Assembly: GCA_902651635.1 (NCBI GenBank)
Contig: CACRSC010000273.1
Coordinates: 243,143 to 307,142, forward strand
Reading direction: 5' to 3'
Length of the DNA stretch: 64,000 nucleotides
Origin: Mastigamoeba balamuthi
Lineage: Eukaryota; Evosea; Mastigamoebida; Mastigamoebidae
Under the pieces are notes generated by a model, which made no database searches, was not told the DNA's origin, and saw only the letters and a list, made by a program, of their open reading frames with translations. The position numbers were made by a program, and so were the translations under genes. Below, piece after piece: positions 62,969-64,000 of the stretch; position 1 is the stretch's first letter, and every line of letters starts with the position of its first letter.

Positions 62969-64000
62969 TTACTTCCTCTTGCCGTTTGCACGGCTGCCGA
63001 ACTTGCCCAGCTTGCCCCTTGCCTGCGGCTTCTTGGGACGGCCACTGCCAGCGGCGCTCGGTCCCTTGCCGCCCTTGCCGCCCCTTGCCGGAGCTCCGCC
63101 AGAGCCGCCGCTGCTGGACTTGGACCCGATCGAGTGCTTTGCGTTGTAGTGCTCGCGGCGGCGCTCCTCGATCTTGCGCTGCTTCCTGACCTGCTCGAAC
63201 GACTTGAGCTCGCTCCGGACCTTCCTTCCCCTGTTCTTCTTCGGCTTGGCGACCTCGTCCTTGTCGATGCGGCTCGGGTGGCTCTGCCCGCCCTCCTGCC
63301 CGCCAATGGTGCGCTTGCTCTGCTCCATCCACTTGCGGTACAGCTCTCCGCGCTCGGGCTTCTTCTTGTCGCCCTTGCCGTAGTCGCGGATGACCTTGCC
63401 GCGGACGGGGTCGATGCCTCCGTGCGACATCACGTACTTCTTCTTGCGGCGGTCCCAGCGGCTCATGAGCTTGCCCTTGCGCATCGTGTTGGTGTCCTCG
63501 CCGTTGATCTCGAGCGTCATGTCCGCCGCAGCGGCTCCCGTCTCGCCGAGCTCGAGGGCCCTCTCGTAGTTGTGCGCGCTCGGGAGAGAGCTGATGTAGA
63601 ACGGGTTCTGCGAGGGCTTGGAGCTGCTCTTCTCCCCATCGCTGTCGCTCCCGTCTCCCTGCATGTCCTCGTCCTCGTCCTCGTCCTCGTCGTCCTCCTC
63701 CTCCTCCTCCGGCTCGGGAGCCAGACGGGGCTTCTTGTGGACGGGCTCTGCACGCTCCTCCTCGGCGGCCTCCTCGGATATCTTTTTCTCCCTGATGGCC
63801 TTGGCCTGCTCGTCCTCGCGAGACCTCTTCTTGGCCTCGATCGCGGGCATGTGGTGCTGGCGCACGGCCTGCATGGCGATGTACCCGGGCGTGTTCTTCA
63901 GGGCAGAGTCAAGCTCGAAAACCGTCTGCTGCGGGCGGAACTTCTTGAGGCTATCGAGAATCGACTGCTTGGCCTCGTCCTCTGCGTTGACATCCTTGGC
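62969..64000 (-). CDS. DBP10: DEAD-box RNA helicase DBP10/DDX54, C-terminal part
   Basis: Only the last 343 codons are in the window; the gene continues beyond the right edge. The sequence starts with AKDVNAEDEAKQSILDSLKK and FRPQQTVFELDSALKN, which fits the region after the helicase core of DBP10. A Lys/Glu-rich stretch with an acidic run (EEEEEDDEDEDEDEDMQGD) follows. The DBP10CT domain is recognised by NPFYISSLP, DMTLEINGED, and KLMSRWDRRKKKYV. The basic tail with KPKKNRGRKVRSELK and an Arg/Gly/Lys-rich end is typical. DBP10 acts in assembly of the large ribosomal subunit in the nucleolus. The DEAD core itself is outside the window, so family rank relies on the C-terminal domain. Confidence 0.88.
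   Translation of the reverse strand, partial: AKDVNAEDEAKQSILDSLKKFRPQQTVFELDSALKNTPGYIAMQAVRQHHMPAIEAKKRSREDEQAKAIREKKISEEAAEEERAEPVHKKPRLAPEPEEEEEDDEDEDEDEDMQGDGSDSDGEKSSSKPSQNPFYISSLPSAHNYERALELGETGAAAADMTLEINGEDTNTMRKGKLMSRWDRRKKKYVMSHGGIDPVRGKVIRDYGKGDKKKPERGELYRKWMEQSKRTIGGQEGGQSHPSRIDKDEVAKPKKNRGRKVRSELKSFEQVRKQRKIEERRREHYNAKHSIGSKSSSGGSGGAPARGGKGGKGPSAAGSGRPKKPQARGKLGKFGSRANGKRK

Overview
This is nuclear DNA from a GC-rich, intron-bearing unicellular eukaryote that builds a flagellum. Genes are densely packed on both strands and interrupted by very short spliceosomal introns (mostly 40-155 nt; donors often GTGCGT or GTACG, acceptors CAG, branch-like CTAAC or CTGAC). IFT172, a CEP164-like coiled-coil protein, a PP2C phosphatase with a RIIa docking domain and a calflagin-like EF-hand protein point to a flagellate. 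A TOM1-like VHS-GAT protein, a Rae1, an Mps1 kinase and a complete REV1 indicate standard eukaryotic cell biology. A flagellated amoebozoan such as Mastigamoeba would fit the base composition and gene content, but the sequence alone does not decide this.

Layout. 1-6.4 kb: two low-complexity genes, RAE1 and Mps1, all on the minus strand. 6.6-9.75 kb: a sharply AT-rich island with microsatellites and a decayed Tc1/mariner transposon. 9.8-17.1 kb (+): a T4 Rnl1-type RNA ligase and IFT172. 17.4-30 kb (-): a 2823-aa NT-C2/coiled-coil/DIL protein, an F-box/LRR protein and a VHS-GAT adaptor. 30.3-35.3 kb (+): an intronless family 11 rhamnogalacturonan lyase, probably acquired from bacteria, and the CEP164-like protein. 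35.3-38 kb: no confident gene, but a 118-bp direct repeat. 38-40.3 kb (+): ribosomal protein uS19 and a degenerate Rab fused to a PX domain, then an assembly gap of 652 N. 41.1-51.4 kb: RIIa-PP2C, a PqiA-domain membrane protein, an orphan CYP33-type RRM, a CH-domain protein, a GNAT enzyme and an ADP-ribosylglycohydrolase. 51.5-57.5 kb (+): a protein possibly related to methylpurine glycosylases, methionine aminopeptidase 1, a ubinuclein-like protein and two type I membrane proteins. 57.7-64 kb: REV1, the EF-hand protein, a C1-SH3-RING protein and the C-terminal part of DBP10/DDX54.

Exon structures were built by hand from splice signals, reading phase and recalled protein families. They keep frame, but none is backed by transcripts. 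A palindromic GAGATATCTC / GAAATATTTTTCC motif recurs tens of bases upstream of about half of the start codons and looks like an undescribed core promoter element. The other notable observations are unusual domain fusions (Mps1-RING, pseudo-Rab-PX, RIIa-PP2C, C1-SH3-RING), several GC-AG introns and the bacterial-type lyase.
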